Below, in pieces: positions 1-8,205 of a stretch of DNA of 64,000 nt. A program made the translations under genes and the position numbers. The notes below the pieces were generated by a model. It saw nothing but the letters and a program-made list of their open reading frames with translations. It ran no database searches and was not told where the DNA came from. The DNA is taken from contig JAKQSZ010000017.1 of the NCBI GenBank assembly GCA_029569475.1, positions 9,069 through 73,068 of the forward strand. Direction: 5' to 3'. Each line of letters starts with the position of its first letter. The stretch's first letter is position 1. The DNA is from Candidatus Eiseniibacteriota bacterium. GTDB lineage: Bacteria > Eisenbacteria > RBG-16-71-46 > CAIMUX01.

Positions 1-896
1 TACAGCACCGCGCCAAGCGCGTAGAGGTCCGCTGCGACGGAGGCCGGCCCTCCCTGCAGGAGTTCGGGGGCCATGAAGAACGGGGTGCCGGAGTGGATCC
101 CGCCTCGCGCCTCGAGGCGTACGCCCGCGCCGAAGTCGAGGAGCAGCGTGCGGCCCGACTCCTCGCGCATCGCATTGGCGGTCTTGACGTCGCCGTGAAT
201 CAGCCCCGCGGCGTGAACGGCGGAGAGAGCACGCGCCAGGTCGCACCCGGCCCGAATGGTCACCTCCGCGGATTGAGGACCAAGCCTCTGCAGGCGTTGC
301 TCCCAGGTCTCGCCGTCCAGAATGTCCGTCCAAAAACCGATCCGGCCGTCCCGCAGCTCGACCCCGTGGATGGCCGGCACGTTGGGATGGCGCACCCGGG
401 CGTGCAGGCGCGCTTCTTCGAGGGCGCCAGCCAGGCCGCCTTCGGAGGCGTCGGCCGATGCCGGGCCCTCCTCGAGGGTCAGCCGCAGCTTGAGCGCCAC
501 CTCGCGTTGCAGGGCGGGATCGTAGGCGCGAAACACCACGCCGAAGCTCCCGGCCCCGATCCGTTCCCGCACCTCCAGGGAGCCCCACCGGAACGGAAGC
601 GGGGGAAAGCCGCCCCCGCCGGGCCCACCGGGTTCAGAGGAGGCAAAGGGGGCAGACCGGACAGAGGCGGCGGACGAAGCCGCGGCGTCGGAGGGGGAGG
701 CGGCGCCCGACGAGGGATCGCCTGGCACGGCTGGATCCTGGCGCCCCAGGCTCACGCGTGCCATGGAGGCAAGACGGGAGATCATGCGGATTCGCGACGC
801 GTGCTGCGGATGCTCCCGGGCCAGTCCCTCCCAGTCGACCGCTTCGCCGTCGGCGGCTCGCCGTGCGGCCTTTCGCACGGGGTCAGGAAGCGTCAT
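1..896 (-). CDS. Ser/Thr protein kinase, 3' end outside window
   Basis: N-terminal 298 codons of a eukaryotic-type Ser/Thr kinase; the rest lies off the left edge. After about 100 residues of Ala/Pro/Ser-rich leader come the glycine loop GAGSFGVV, the ATP-binding lysine in VALKL, the catalytic loop IHGDVKTAN, the DFG motif (DFGAG), and the activation-segment end GTPFFMAPE followed by ADLYALGAVL. The catalytic loop reads HGD instead of HRD, so this is a non-RD kinase with the catalytic Asp and Asn retained. The ATG at 896 overlaps the end of the ECF sigma gene by 14 nt, so the two are probably translationally coupled and work together. Paired ECF sigma/kinase systems, in which the kinase controls the sigma factor, are known. 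Any C-terminal sensor domain is not visible. Confidence 0.9.
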   Translation of the reverse strand, partial: MTLPDPVRKAARRAADGEAVDWEGLAREHPQHASRIRMISRLASMARVSLGRQDPAVPGDPSSGAASPSDAAASSAASVRSAPFASSEPGGPGGGGFPPLPFRWGSLEVRERIGAGSFGVVFRAYDPALQREVALKLRLTLEEGPASADASEGGLAGALEEARLHARVRHPNVPAIHGVELRDGRIGFWTDILDGETWEQRLQRLGPQSAEVTIRAGCDLARALSAVHAAGLIHGDVKTANAMREESGRTLLLDFGAGVRLEARGGIHSGTPFFMAPELLQGGPASVAADLYALGAVL

Positions 897-1455
897 CCAT
901 GGCCTCGGCCAATCGGAGGATGGCGCGGGTGACCTGCATGCGGACGGCGTTGGCGGAGCTTCGGCCTAGCGCTCGAGCGATTTCCTCGAAGGTGAATCCG
1001 AACTCGATCCGCAGGATGACCGCCTCTTGCTGGGCCACCGAGAGCGACTCGAGCGCGCGTTGGTAACGATCGATCATGCCCCGGCCCAGGGTGGCCTCCA
1101 GAAGCGCCGGCCGGTCGTCCTCGAGGTCCACCGTGAGGGGATTCCGCGGCGGCCTTCTCCCCGCCCGGCGGAGCTCGTCACGCAGGCAATTCAAGGCCAC
1201 CGTGCGCAGGTAGGCGAAGAACCCGCCCGGCGCCGTCGCCCGCACCTGGTCGACCCTCCGGAGCGCCCGGACCAGCGCGACGCTCACCAGGTCATTGGTG
1301 TCCATCAGATCCCGCGCGTGCGCCGGCAAGCGGCCATGCGCCCAGCGCCGAAGTCCAGGCAGGAATCGCTGCACGAGGTCCTCACGCGCCTGTTCATCGC
1401 CGGTGCGGACTCGCTGGAGCAGCGCTTGTGTGCTATCTAGCAACGGCTTCGACAT
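883..1455 (-). CDS. ECF-family RNA polymerase sigma factor
   Basis: Sigma-70 family, ECF group, 190 residues from the ATG at 1455 (MSKPLLDSTQ). Region 2 is seen in LMDTNDLVSVALVRAL and FFAYLRTVALNCLRDEL. Region 4 is LSVAQQEAVILRIEFGFTFEEIARALG with a helix-turn-helix. An in-frame ATG at 1488 would add 11 Arg-rich residues. I prefer 1455 because the family normally starts near region 2, but neither site has a strong ribosome binding site. The gene lies 36 nt after gmhA and overlaps the Ser/Thr kinase gene downstream by 14 nt. No anti-sigma gene is adjacent, so control by the kinase is the likely mode (inference). Confidence 0.88.
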   Translation of the reverse strand: MSKPLLDSTQALLQRVRTGDEQAREDLVQRFLPGLRRWAHGRLPAHARDLMDTNDLVSVALVRALRRVDQVRATAPGGFFAYLRTVALNCLRDELRRAGRRPPRNPLTVDLEDDRPALLEATLGRGMIDRYQRALESLSVAQQEAVILRIEFGFTFEEIARALGRSSANAVRMQVTRAILRLAEAMDDAS

Positions 1456-1491
1456 ACGCTCACTTCGACGAAGGCGAGCCCGGACCATCCA

Positions 1492-2073
1492 TCACGACGG
1501 CTCGCCGAAGAGCTCCCGTTCGGTCAGCTCGCAGACGATGTGCCCCGCCAGGATGTGCGCCTCCTGGATCCGCGGCGTCTCCACCGCGTCCACCGCCAGC
1601 AGGTGATCGCAGCAGGCCGACATCGGCCCGCCCCCGCGGCCGGTGAAGCCGACCGTGACCAGACCCAGACCACGCGCCGCCTCGAGCGCCCGCAGGACGT
1701 TGGGCGAGCGGCCGCTGGTGGAAAGGCCCACCGCGACATCTCCCGCGCGGCCGATCCCCTCCAACTGACGGCTGAAGACGTGCTCGTAGCCATAGTCGTT
1801 GCCGATGGCCGTGAGCGAAGAGGTGTTGACCGCAAGCGACAAGGCCGCGACCGGCTTGCGCTCGAGGTAGAACCGGCCGGCCAGCTCGCAGACCATGTGC
1901 TGGGCATCGGCCGCCGATCCCCCGTTGCCGAAGAAGATCACCTTGTGACCGTCGCGGATGGCCTGCGTCCACACCTCCGCCAGCCGCTTCAGGAGCGGAG
2001 CCTGGGAGATCAACCACTGCTTGAGGCGGATCGACTCCTGGATCCGGGCCTCGATTTCCTGGACCGTGATCAT
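1492..2073 (-). CDS. gmhA: D-sedoheptulose-7-phosphate isomerase (GmhA)
   Basis: SIS-domain isomerase, 193 residues, the normal GmhA length. It converts sedoheptulose 7-phosphate to D-glycero-D-manno-heptose 7-phosphate, the first step of ADP- or GDP-heptose synthesis in the cytoplasm. Visible signatures are FFGNGGSAADAQHM with E63 just after, LTAIGNDYGYEHVFSRQ, LSTSGRSPNVL, and PRIQEAHILAGHIV with H178. E63 and H178 match the catalytic Glu and His of the family. It is the last heptose gene of a minus-strand run (hddC, hddA, GT4, gmhA), 18 nt after the GT4 gene, so one transcript is likely. The hddA/hddC context points to GDP-heptose. Confidence 0.93.
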   Translation of the reverse strand: MITVQEIEARIQESIRLKQWLISQAPLLKRLAEVWTQAIRDGHKVIFFGNGGSAADAQHMVCELAGRFYLERKPVAALSLAVNTSSLTAIGNDYGYEHVFSRQLEGIGRAGDVAVGLSTSGRSPNVLRALEAARGLGLVTVGFTGRGGGPMSACCDHLLAVDAVETPRIQEAHILAGHIVCELTERELFGEPS

Positions 2074-2091
2074 GCTGCGTTTCCCCAGTTC

Positions 2092-3276
2092 TCAGGCCGG
2101 CGCGGAGAGCTCCTCGATCGCCCGCACCATCGGATCCCAGCCGTACTTCGCTTTCTCTGCCCGGACCCCCTGCGTGAAGGGCTCTTCCAGTTGCTCCTCA
2201 TAGTAGCGCACGATGGCGGAGGCCAGGGCGTCCGGTTCCCCGGGGGGCACGACGAGCCCGGTGCGTCCGTCGAGGACGACCTCGGTCAGCCCTCCCACCC
2301 CCGTGCAGATCACCGGGCGCTCCAGCTGATAGGCGATCTGCACGATGCCGCTCTGGGTGGCCGAACGATAGGGGAGCACGACCACGTCGGCGGCCGAGAA
2401 GACCTCCGCCACCCGCTCATCCGGCAGATAGTCGTCCCGGAGCTGGACCACCTCGGACAGCCCGAGCGAGGCGACCAGCCTGACCGTGTCCTCGCGGCCC
2501 TCGTAGAACTCACCGGCGACCAGGAGCGTGGCGTCGATCCGCCGGCGGACCTGCGGCAGGGCGCGGATGAGGAGATCGAGCCCCTTGTAGGCGCGGACAA
2601 ACCCGAAGAAGAGCAGCACGGGGCGGTCCGGAGCCAAGCCCAGGCGGCGACGCGCCTCCTCCTTGGGGAGGCGTTCGCCGAAGACGTTGTACAGCGGGTG
2701 CGGCACCTCGAGGAAGCGGGCGGAAGGATCCAGCGCCAGGAGATCCTTCCCGACCGCGGCCGACTGGACGATGTAGGCATCCGTTCGCCGCATGAGCCAG
2801 CGGGTCAGCATGAGATCCCCGGGGCGCCGCTCATGGGGGATCAGGTTGTCCACGACCATGATGGTGCGGGGCCGCCCTCTCCCGGCCAGCCGCTTGACCC
2901 TTCCCGCGATCGTGCCGAGCGATGGAGCGAAGAACGGCATCCAGTACTTGTACACCAGGGCATCGGGGTCGAACGACGCGATGTGCCGGGCGGCGCGCTC
3001 CCAGCTCCACGGGCCGATGGAGTCGACCAGCGGCGTGGCCGGATAGCGCACCGGACTTTCACTCGTGTCCAACTGGGACTTGCCGGGAAAGAGCAGCGAC
3101 GGATACTGCCGGGTGTAGGAGACGAGCTTCACCTCGTGCCGTCGGCTGAGTTCCCGCGCCAGGATGGCCGTGTATTGCGCGATGCCGCCGCGCATCGGAT
3201 GGGCGATACCGACGATGGCGAAGCGTCGCCTGGGTCCGGCCTCTCCCTGGAGCGGCGACGTCGCGCGAGAACGCAT
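2092..3276 (-). CDS. Glycosyltransferase family 4 (GT-B)
   Basis: A 394-residue GT-B glycosyltransferase. The N-terminal domain has a glycine-rich nucleotide-sugar-type loop (IVGIAHPMRGGIAQYT). The C-terminal donor domain has VLLFFGFVRAYKGLDLLI, a DDYLPDE segment, and LPYRSATQSGIVQIAYQ followed by PVICTGVGGLTEVV, typical of GT4. The ATG at 3276 overlaps the hddA stop codon by one base (TGATG), so the genes are coupled. The open frame extends upstream but that part runs antisense-free inside hddA and is not used. Given the neighbours it may transfer heptose or a linked sugar to a surface glycan; donor and acceptor are not readable from sequence. Confidence 0.88.
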   Translation of the reverse strand: MRSRATSPLQGEAGPRRRFAIVGIAHPMRGGIAQYTAILARELSRRHEVKLVSYTRQYPSLLFPGKSQLDTSESPVRYPATPLVDSIGPWSWERAARHIASFDPDALVYKYWMPFFAPSLGTIAGRVKRLAGRGRPRTIMVVDNLIPHERRPGDLMLTRWLMRRTDAYIVQSAAVGKDLLALDPSARFLEVPHPLYNVFGERLPKEEARRRLGLAPDRPVLLFFGFVRAYKGLDLLIRALPQVRRRIDATLLVAGEFYEGREDTVRLVASLGLSEVVQLRDDYLPDERVAEVFSAADVVVLPYRSATQSGIVQIAYQLERPVICTGVGGLTEVVLDGRTGLVVPPGEPDALASAIVRYYEEQLEEPFTQGVRAEKAKYGWDPMVRAIEELSAPA

Positions 3277-4301
3277 CAGGCCGGTTCCTGCACCGCCCAG
3301 GTCTGGAGGCCGCGCTCCTCGAAGGCAAACGGCACGATCCGGCCGCCGGCGCGTTCCAGGGCCTCCGCGACGAGGTGGCGGCTCACGAAGGGCACGAAGA
3401 ACAGGAGATGTCCTCCGCCCCCGGCCCCCAGCAGCTTGCCCGCCGTGGCCCCGGCGGCACGGGCCGCCTCGTAGAGGGCATCCACCCGGGGTGTGCTGAT
3501 CTCCGCCTGGAGCTTCTTCTTCCACTGCCAGGCGTCGTCCAGGGCGCGCCCGAACTCCGCCAGCCGTTCGGTCAGAAGGAACATCTTCATCTCCCAGGCC
3601 AGCCGCTTCATCTCATCGAGCGAGGCAACCACGTCGCCGGCGCCTTCGGAATAGGCCGCCATCTGCTTCTCCACGATACGGGCGGAAAGACGCGTGGCGC
3701 CCGTATAGCAGAGGAGCAGGGAGTACTCGAGCTCGTTGATGGTCTCGCGCCGCAGCCGCAACGGATTGACCACCGTGTAATCGCCGTGGAACTCAATGAA
3801 GTTGAATCCACCGAAGGTGGCGGCGTACTGGTCCTGACGGCCTCCCGAGATGCCCAGGTCCAGGCGTTCGATGCGATAGGTCAGCTCCGCCGTCTCGTAG
3901 AGCGTCAAGGGATGGCGCAGCCACTCGCTCACCACCCCGACCAGGGTCGTCACCATCGTGGACGACGAACCCAGCCCGCTCCCCGGAGGCGCGTCGGAGT
4001 GGAGGAAGATCTCGCAACCGCTCGGGAAGCCGTCAGGACGGAAGTGGTTGAAGACCCCCTTGACCAGATCCAGCTCGCCGTCGGCCACGAGGGGCTCGCC
4101 CAGCCGGTAGGAACGGCTCAGATCGTAATCCAACGAGGTGATGCGGACGATGTCGGCGTCCACCGGCCGGAGCGAGGCGTAGGCGTACTTGTCGATGGTC
4201 GAGGAGAGCACCACGCCGCCCCGCTCCTCGGTGTAGGGGGACACGTCGGTTCCCCCGCCACAGAAGCTGATGCGCAGCGGAGCCTTCGCCCGGTAGATCA
4301 A
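3276..4301 (-). CDS. hddA: D-glycero-D-manno-heptose 7-phosphate kinase (HddA-like GHMP kinase)
   Basis: GHMP-superfamily kinase, 341 residues from a TTG at 4301. The N-terminus reads YRAKAPLRISFCGGGTDV, a sugar-kinase signature. The ATP-binding loop is PPGSGLGSSSTMV and motif 3 is GKLLGAGGGGHLLFF. HddA phosphorylates D-glycero-D-manno-heptose 7-phosphate at C1, giving the alpha-1,7-bisphosphate. The TTG overlaps the hddC stop in the 4-base arrangement TTGA, and a G-rich stretch lies just upstream. No ATG exists before the conserved N-terminus, so TTG is the only sensible start. Fucose kinase-like GHMP proteins are the alternative, but gmhA and hddC on the same transcript favour heptose. Confidence 0.88.
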   Translation of the reverse strand: MIYRAKAPLRISFCGGGTDVSPYTEERGGVVLSSTIDKYAYASLRPVDADIVRITSLDYDLSRSYRLGEPLVADGELDLVKGVFNHFRPDGFPSGCEIFLHSDAPPGSGLGSSSTMVTTLVGVVSEWLRHPLTLYETAELTYRIERLDLGISGGRQDQYAATFGGFNFIEFHGDYTVVNPLRLRRETINELEYSLLLCYTGATRLSARIVEKQMAAYSEGAGDVVASLDEMKRLAWEMKMFLLTERLAEFGRALDDAWQWKKKLQAEISTPRVDALYEAARAAGATAGKLLGAGGGGHLLFFVPFVSRHLVAEALERAGGRIVPFAFEERGLQTWAVQEPA

Positions 4302-5059
4302 GATCCCGCCCCGGCCGGGCGCCGGCTGATGCGTTGAAAGACCTGCTCGGCCCGCGCCAGCCGCTCCGGGGTGCCGATGTCGAGGAAGAGAAAGCGCTGC
4401 TTCACCGCCCAGAGCCTCCCCTCTCGGGCCAGGGCCGGAAGGAGATCGGTTTCGAGGCCGAACTTCCCGGAAGGCAGTCCGTCGAAGAACCGGCGCCCGG
4501 TCGCATAGACCCCCGCGTTGATCCAACCGGGACCGCCGACGCCCTTCTCCCGGAAGCTCACGACCCGGCCATCGTCGATTTCCAGCGCCCCATAGTCACG
4601 GCAGTCGTCCTGATACACGGCGAAGAGCGATACGCCCCCGGGAGATGCGCTCTCGCGGCGGACATGCTCACGCAGCAGGTCCTCGAAGATGACCTCGGCG
4701 TAGGAGTCGCCGTTGAGGATCAGGTTCCACTCCGCGGCCTTCTCCCGCGCCAGGGCCAACGCCCCGCCGGTGCCCAGAGGCTCGCGCTCGCGGCTATGCT
4801 CGAACCGCTCCCCGTGGAAGACGCGCGCGACCTCATCGGCGCCATGGCCGAGGAGCAGGCAGATACGGCCGAAGCCCTGGCGTTCCAGCAAGCGGAGCGA
4901 GTAGCCCATGAAGGGAACCCCGGCAACCGGGATGATCGCCTTGGGACGGCACTCGACCTTGCGCAGGCGCGTCCCGAGGCCCCCGCACAGGAAGAAGACC
5001 TTCACGTGGGCCGGTGGCGGAGACTGGCTCGTTCCGGACGGTGTCGTCATTGGCCGCAT
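4298..5059 (-). CDS. hddC: D-glycero-alpha-D-manno-heptose 1-phosphate guanylyltransferase (HddC-like)
   Basis: Nucleotidyltransferase of the GT-A fold. It has FFLCGGLGTRLR, RPKAIIPVAGVPFMGY, EPLGTGGALALA, NLILNGDSYAEV and a C-terminal LFLDIGTPERLARAE, the usual sugar-1-phosphate nucleotidylyltransferase motif order. HddC makes GDP-heptose from the 1-phosphate. It is the first gene of the heptose run and overlaps hddA by 4 nt. Start choice is soft: ATGs at 5059 and 5050, both without a good ribosome binding site, and a TTG further up at 5086. No GmhB phosphatase gene, which should remove the 7-phosphate between HddA and HddC, is seen in the window. Confidence 0.86.
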   Translation of the reverse strand: MRPMTTPSGTSQSPPPAHVKVFFLCGGLGTRLRKVECRPKAIIPVAGVPFMGYSLRLLERQGFGRICLLLGHGADEVARVFHGERFEHSREREPLGTGGALALAREKAAEWNLILNGDSYAEVIFEDLLREHVRRESASPGGVSLFAVYQDDCRDYGALEIDDGRVVSFREKGVGGPGWINAGVYATGRRFFDGLPSGKFGLETDLLPALAREGRLWAVKQRFLFLDIGTPERLARAEQVFQRISRRPAGAGS

Positions 5060-5215
5060 TATGGTCCGGCGCGGTCGATCGCGCAACCGCCGCGCCGGGC
5101 CGTCCCGGCCGGCCGGGCCCTCGAGTATGACTCGCCGGATTCCCCCGCTATCCGGTGCGTCTCGTTCCCCGCCGGCGCCTAGGCGCCGGCCTCGGCGTGT
5201 CCACCGGTCGCTTGT

Positions 5216-6370
5216 TCAGTCGAACGTATAGCTGAGGGAGAGCCGGTCGGCGACGGCGCTGGATTGCCCGCTGATGAAGTTCGGTCCGTCGAAGAACAGC
5301 TCCTCGTGAATGGAGGCATCCAGGAGGAAGCTGCCGAACGTCAGGCCAAGCCCGAAGCTCATGTTGAACTCCAGGTCGCGCACGGTCCGCTCGGACGTGA
5401 TCTCCCCCGCATCAGCCTTCTCATACCTGACCCGGTAACGTTGCGCTGCCCCCACCCGGGCCAGCAGCCAGGACCGGAGGCGGGACTCCAGCCCCAGGCG
5501 GAGGCCTGGCAGGTCCGCGACTCGTGTGATATTCTCCGGCGCTCCGTCTTCCTCGGTCCTGAGCTGGTACAGGTCGACCAGTTCCAACACGCCCACCACC
5601 ATGTTGTCGGCGTCGATGTTGCAGGTCAGGCCGAGGCCCAAGGTGAGATCCGTTTGGGTGTAATCAATGGAAGCATCGGGCAGGCCGGCGGATTCGTCCT
5701 CGGCCTCCGTCACCAGGGTTCGCCAGCGGCCGTGAACCACGTAGCGCAACCGTTCTCCACTCCCCAGGAATGCGCGCGCCGCCAGGCCTCCCCCAAAGCC
5801 GTCCCACGACCGTGTCTCGCCCTCGGTTTCCCGTGTCGCCGACGGCGTCTCGAGGCTGAACGACGCGTCGACCCGCTCGCTGGACATCCCGGCGGCCAGC
5901 GCCAGGTAGCTGGCGGACTCGGTCATCTCCAACGGACCGTCGAGGTCGCTTCCATCCAGGCCCACGGTCAGCCCGGCGCCCCAATCCACCCCCGCCAGCC
6001 GCCGGCCATAGAGCAGGGTGGTCCCCCGATCCAGCTCGGCGTCGATCCCCGCGCCGACCTCGGGGGGAATGACGACCGCGACGGCGCGATTGAGGTAGAG
6101 GCCGGCCACCGAAGAGGGGGATATCCGGACCTGCGCGCCCGCGGTGTACTGCTCGTCCTCGCCCCGCACGCGCAACTCCGCGATCGCCTCACCGGCATAG
6201 CGGGAGATCGTCCCCGGAAAAGCGAAGACGTTGGAGTTGTCCCGCAGGTATGGCCCCACACCCCCCATGGAGGCGACCCTGGTCTCGGTGGACGAAGCGG
6301 GCTGGAACCCTCCGACGAGAAGCGCTACCGGAAGGATCGCGCGGAGCGAGAGGCGATGCTTGCGTGCCAT
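5216..6370 (-). CDS. Exported outer-membrane beta-barrel protein, unknown role
   Basis: 384 residues with a signal peptide (MARKHRLSLRAILPVALLVG, cleavage around residue 27). The mature part is made of alternating amphipathic segments with many Gly, Ser and aromatic residues, ending in LSLSYTFD, a beta-barrel-type C-terminus. One part, VAGLYLNRAVAVVIPPEVGAG, is typical of a predicted strand pair. I recognise no named family. It is followed, across about 150 bp, by hddC on the same strand, but shared function is not shown. Likely an outer-membrane barrel; transport or structural role unknown. Confidence 0.75.
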   Translation of the reverse strand: MARKHRLSLRAILPVALLVGGFQPASSTETRVASMGGVGPYLRDNSNVFAFPGTISRYAGEAIAELRVRGEDEQYTAGAQVRISPSSVAGLYLNRAVAVVIPPEVGAGIDAELDRGTTLLYGRRLAGVDWGAGLTVGLDGSDLDGPLEMTESASYLALAAGMSSERVDASFSLETPSATRETEGETRSWDGFGGGLAARAFLGSGERLRYVVHGRWRTLVTEAEDESAGLPDASIDYTQTDLTLGLGLTCNIDADNMVVGVLELVDLYQLRTEEDGAPENITRVADLPGLRLGLESRLRSWLLARVGAAQRYRVRYEKADAGEITSERTVRDLEFNMSFGLGLTFGSFLLDASIHEELFFDGPNFISGQSSAVADRLSLSYTFD

Positions 6371-6619
6371 GCTCGGACCTCCTGTTCCCCGGGCCGGCTC
6401 CAGGCCAACCCGGCCGAAGATACCGTAAGGGCCGCCGCGGTCAATCCATACCTTCAGTGGATGCGCCAGGCAGAACAGATGGGCCGCCTCCGTCAGGGCG
6501 GCGATCTGTTAGCATGGACTCCTTGCGAGGCTCCAGGATCCCCGTCCTTGCGCTCTGCTCGCAGAACGCCTGGCGGTGTTGGATCCCACAGGACAACCCA
6601 ACCACAAGGAAGACAGCCA

Positions 6620-8131
6620 GTGAACTCGAGCAACCGGCCATCGCCCGGACCCGTTCGCCCTCTGGCGCAGCCGGACTTGCCCCATCCGGTGTTTCTGGCG
6701 GTCTGCCTGGCGGCTCTGGCGGCCGGGGCGGTGGTCAGGCTGCTGCCGTGCTTCGGAGACTTCTGGCTCGACGAAATCTGGAGCATCTTTGCGGTTCGCG
6801 AGATCGACAGCGTCCTCGGCGTCTTCACCCGGCTGCGCAACTCCAACAACCACCACTTGTACAGCCTGCTGATCGCCCTGATCGGCGATCCGGCGCAGGC
6901 CGCCTGGTACCGGATCCCATCGGCGCTCGCCGGCCTGGGTTCGATCGTGCTCGCCATCCGCATCCTTTCGCGGGAAGGACGCTACGAGGCGGCCATCGGC
7001 GCGATCCTTACCTCCGCCTCGTTCATGCTGATCCAGTTCTCCAGCGAGGCGCGCGGCTACTCTCTTGTGGTGTTCTTCTCGCTGGCCGCCTACCTGCTCT
7101 TCCTGGAGGACCGGCAGCGCCCGCGCGTCTGGACCGCGCTCCTTTTTGGCGTCTCGGTCATCCTCGGGGTCCTCTCGCAGTTGATCTACATCTTCTTCTA
7201 CCTGGGCCTGGCGGCCTGGCACCTGGGCGCCCTGGGCCGCAGACCGGCGGCGGGGCGACGCCTTCCCCTGATCCCGCAGTTCGCCCGCCTGCACCTGCTC
7301 CCGGCGCTCGGCATACTGCTGCTGTACCTCGTCGACCTTCGGAAGATGGAGGTAGGCGGCGGTGACCATGTGCCGCTGAACGAACTCCTGGCCGCCACCG
7401 TCGGATTCACCGCCGGCCTGCCGGTTCGGGGGGCTCCCGGGTGGCTCTATGCCGCGGCGGCCGCCGCAGTCCTGACCCTCGGGCTCGTGGACATGGCGCG
7501 AAGGGACCGGCCGCGGATCTGGCTTTACGCGATCGCCGTTGTGGCGGCCCCGGTCGCGATCCTGGCCATCACGCGCCCGGTAGTGATCTCGCCGCGATAT
7601 TTCGTCGTCGGAGCGGCGCTCTGGCTGCTGCTCGCGGCGCGGCTGCTGGCGGCCATGGTGCGCGCCGGAGGATACCGCCGCACCGCCGCCTTGCTGCTCG
7701 TGGCCCTCTTCCTGGCCGGCAACGCCCTCCATGCCGCCGCCTTCCTGCGCCTGGGCCGCGGCGGTTACCGGAACGCCTTGCGCTACATCTCCGCCCACAC
7801 CGGCGGAGAGCAGGTGGTGTGCGGGTTCGACCACGACTTCCGCACCGGGCTCGTGGTGCGCTTCTACGCCGATCAGATCGCGCCGAAGACGCTCCTCTAC
7901 CATCCGATCGGCCAGTGGCCGCGAGAGGGCACCGAGTGGATCATCGTCCACGCCGCCACCCGGCCGGACGAACCACGCGCCACGCTCACCGACGGCCATG
8001 GCAACCCGTTCCGGCTGGAGGCCGAGTTCGACTATGCCGGGATGTCCGGGTTCTATTGGGGCGTCTACCACAACCTGAGCTACGTCAGCGGCGGCCATGG
8101 CCCCCCAGCGCCGGACCCCGTCCCGCGGTGA
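6620..8131 (+). CDS. GT39-like polytopic membrane glycosyltransferase
   Basis: 503-residue integral membrane protein with about nine or ten hydrophobic segments. The first extracytoplasmic loop carries FWLDEIWSIFAVREI, the acidic D-E pair characteristic of ArnT/PMT-type GT-C enzymes, and a conserved SSEARGYSL segment follows (arginine in a loop). Such enzymes use polyprenyl-phosphate sugars as donors and act on the periplasmic face. The start is GTG at 6620, set by AAGGAAG at 6606-6612; the open frame upstream to 5264 is antisense to the barrel gene and not coding. The C-terminal 110 residues look soluble (VVCGFDHDFRTGLVV). The GT2 gene facing it could supply its lipid-linked donor. Confidence 0.85.
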   Translation: MNSSNRPSPGPVRPLAQPDLPHPVFLAVCLAALAAGAVVRLLPCFGDFWLDEIWSIFAVREIDSVLGVFTRLRNSNNHHLYSLLIALIGDPAQAAWYRIPSALAGLGSIVLAIRILSREGRYEAAIGAILTSASFMLIQFSSEARGYSLVVFFSLAAYLLFLEDRQRPRVWTALLFGVSVILGVLSQLIYIFFYLGLAAWHLGALGRRPAAGRRLPLIPQFARLHLLPALGILLLYLVDLRKMEVGGGDHVPLNELLAATVGFTAGLPVRGAPGWLYAAAAAAVLTLGLVDMARRDRPRIWLYAIAVVAAPVAILAITRPVVISPRYFVVGAALWLLLAARLLAAMVRAGGYRRTAALLLVALFLAGNALHAAAFLRLGRGGYRNALRYISAHTGGEQVVCGFDHDFRTGLVVRFYADQIAPKTLLYHPIGQWPREGTEWIIVHAATRPDEPRATLTDGHGNPFRLEAEFDYAGMSGFYWGVYHNLSYVSGGHGPPAPDPVPR

Positions 8132-8205
8132 GCGCGGGCATCACGCTGTCATCGAGCACCATCGACGGATCGCCGGCCCCGTCCCCCGGTCAGCGCGGGC
8201 GTCAC
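8116..8205. repeat. Two 29-bp direct repeats between convergent genes
   Basis: Copies at 8116-8144 and 8177-8205 agree at 26 of 29 positions (core agcgcggg). The first copy contains the stop codon of the GT39-like gene, the second contains the stop codon of the convergent GT2 gene. They are separated by 32 bp of unrelated sequence. Role unknown; may be a decayed duplication. Confidence 0.7.

Noticed and set aside
1540..3474. A 644-codon plus-strand open frame opposite gmhA and the GT4 gene
   Set aside because: Recognised enzymes occupy the other strand. The composition is that of an antisense shadow.
5264..6619. Extension of the GT39-like gene to an ATG at 5264
   Set aside because: That part is antisense to the barrel gene and not protein-like; the GTG at 6620 has a good ribosome binding site and starts right before the first membrane helix.
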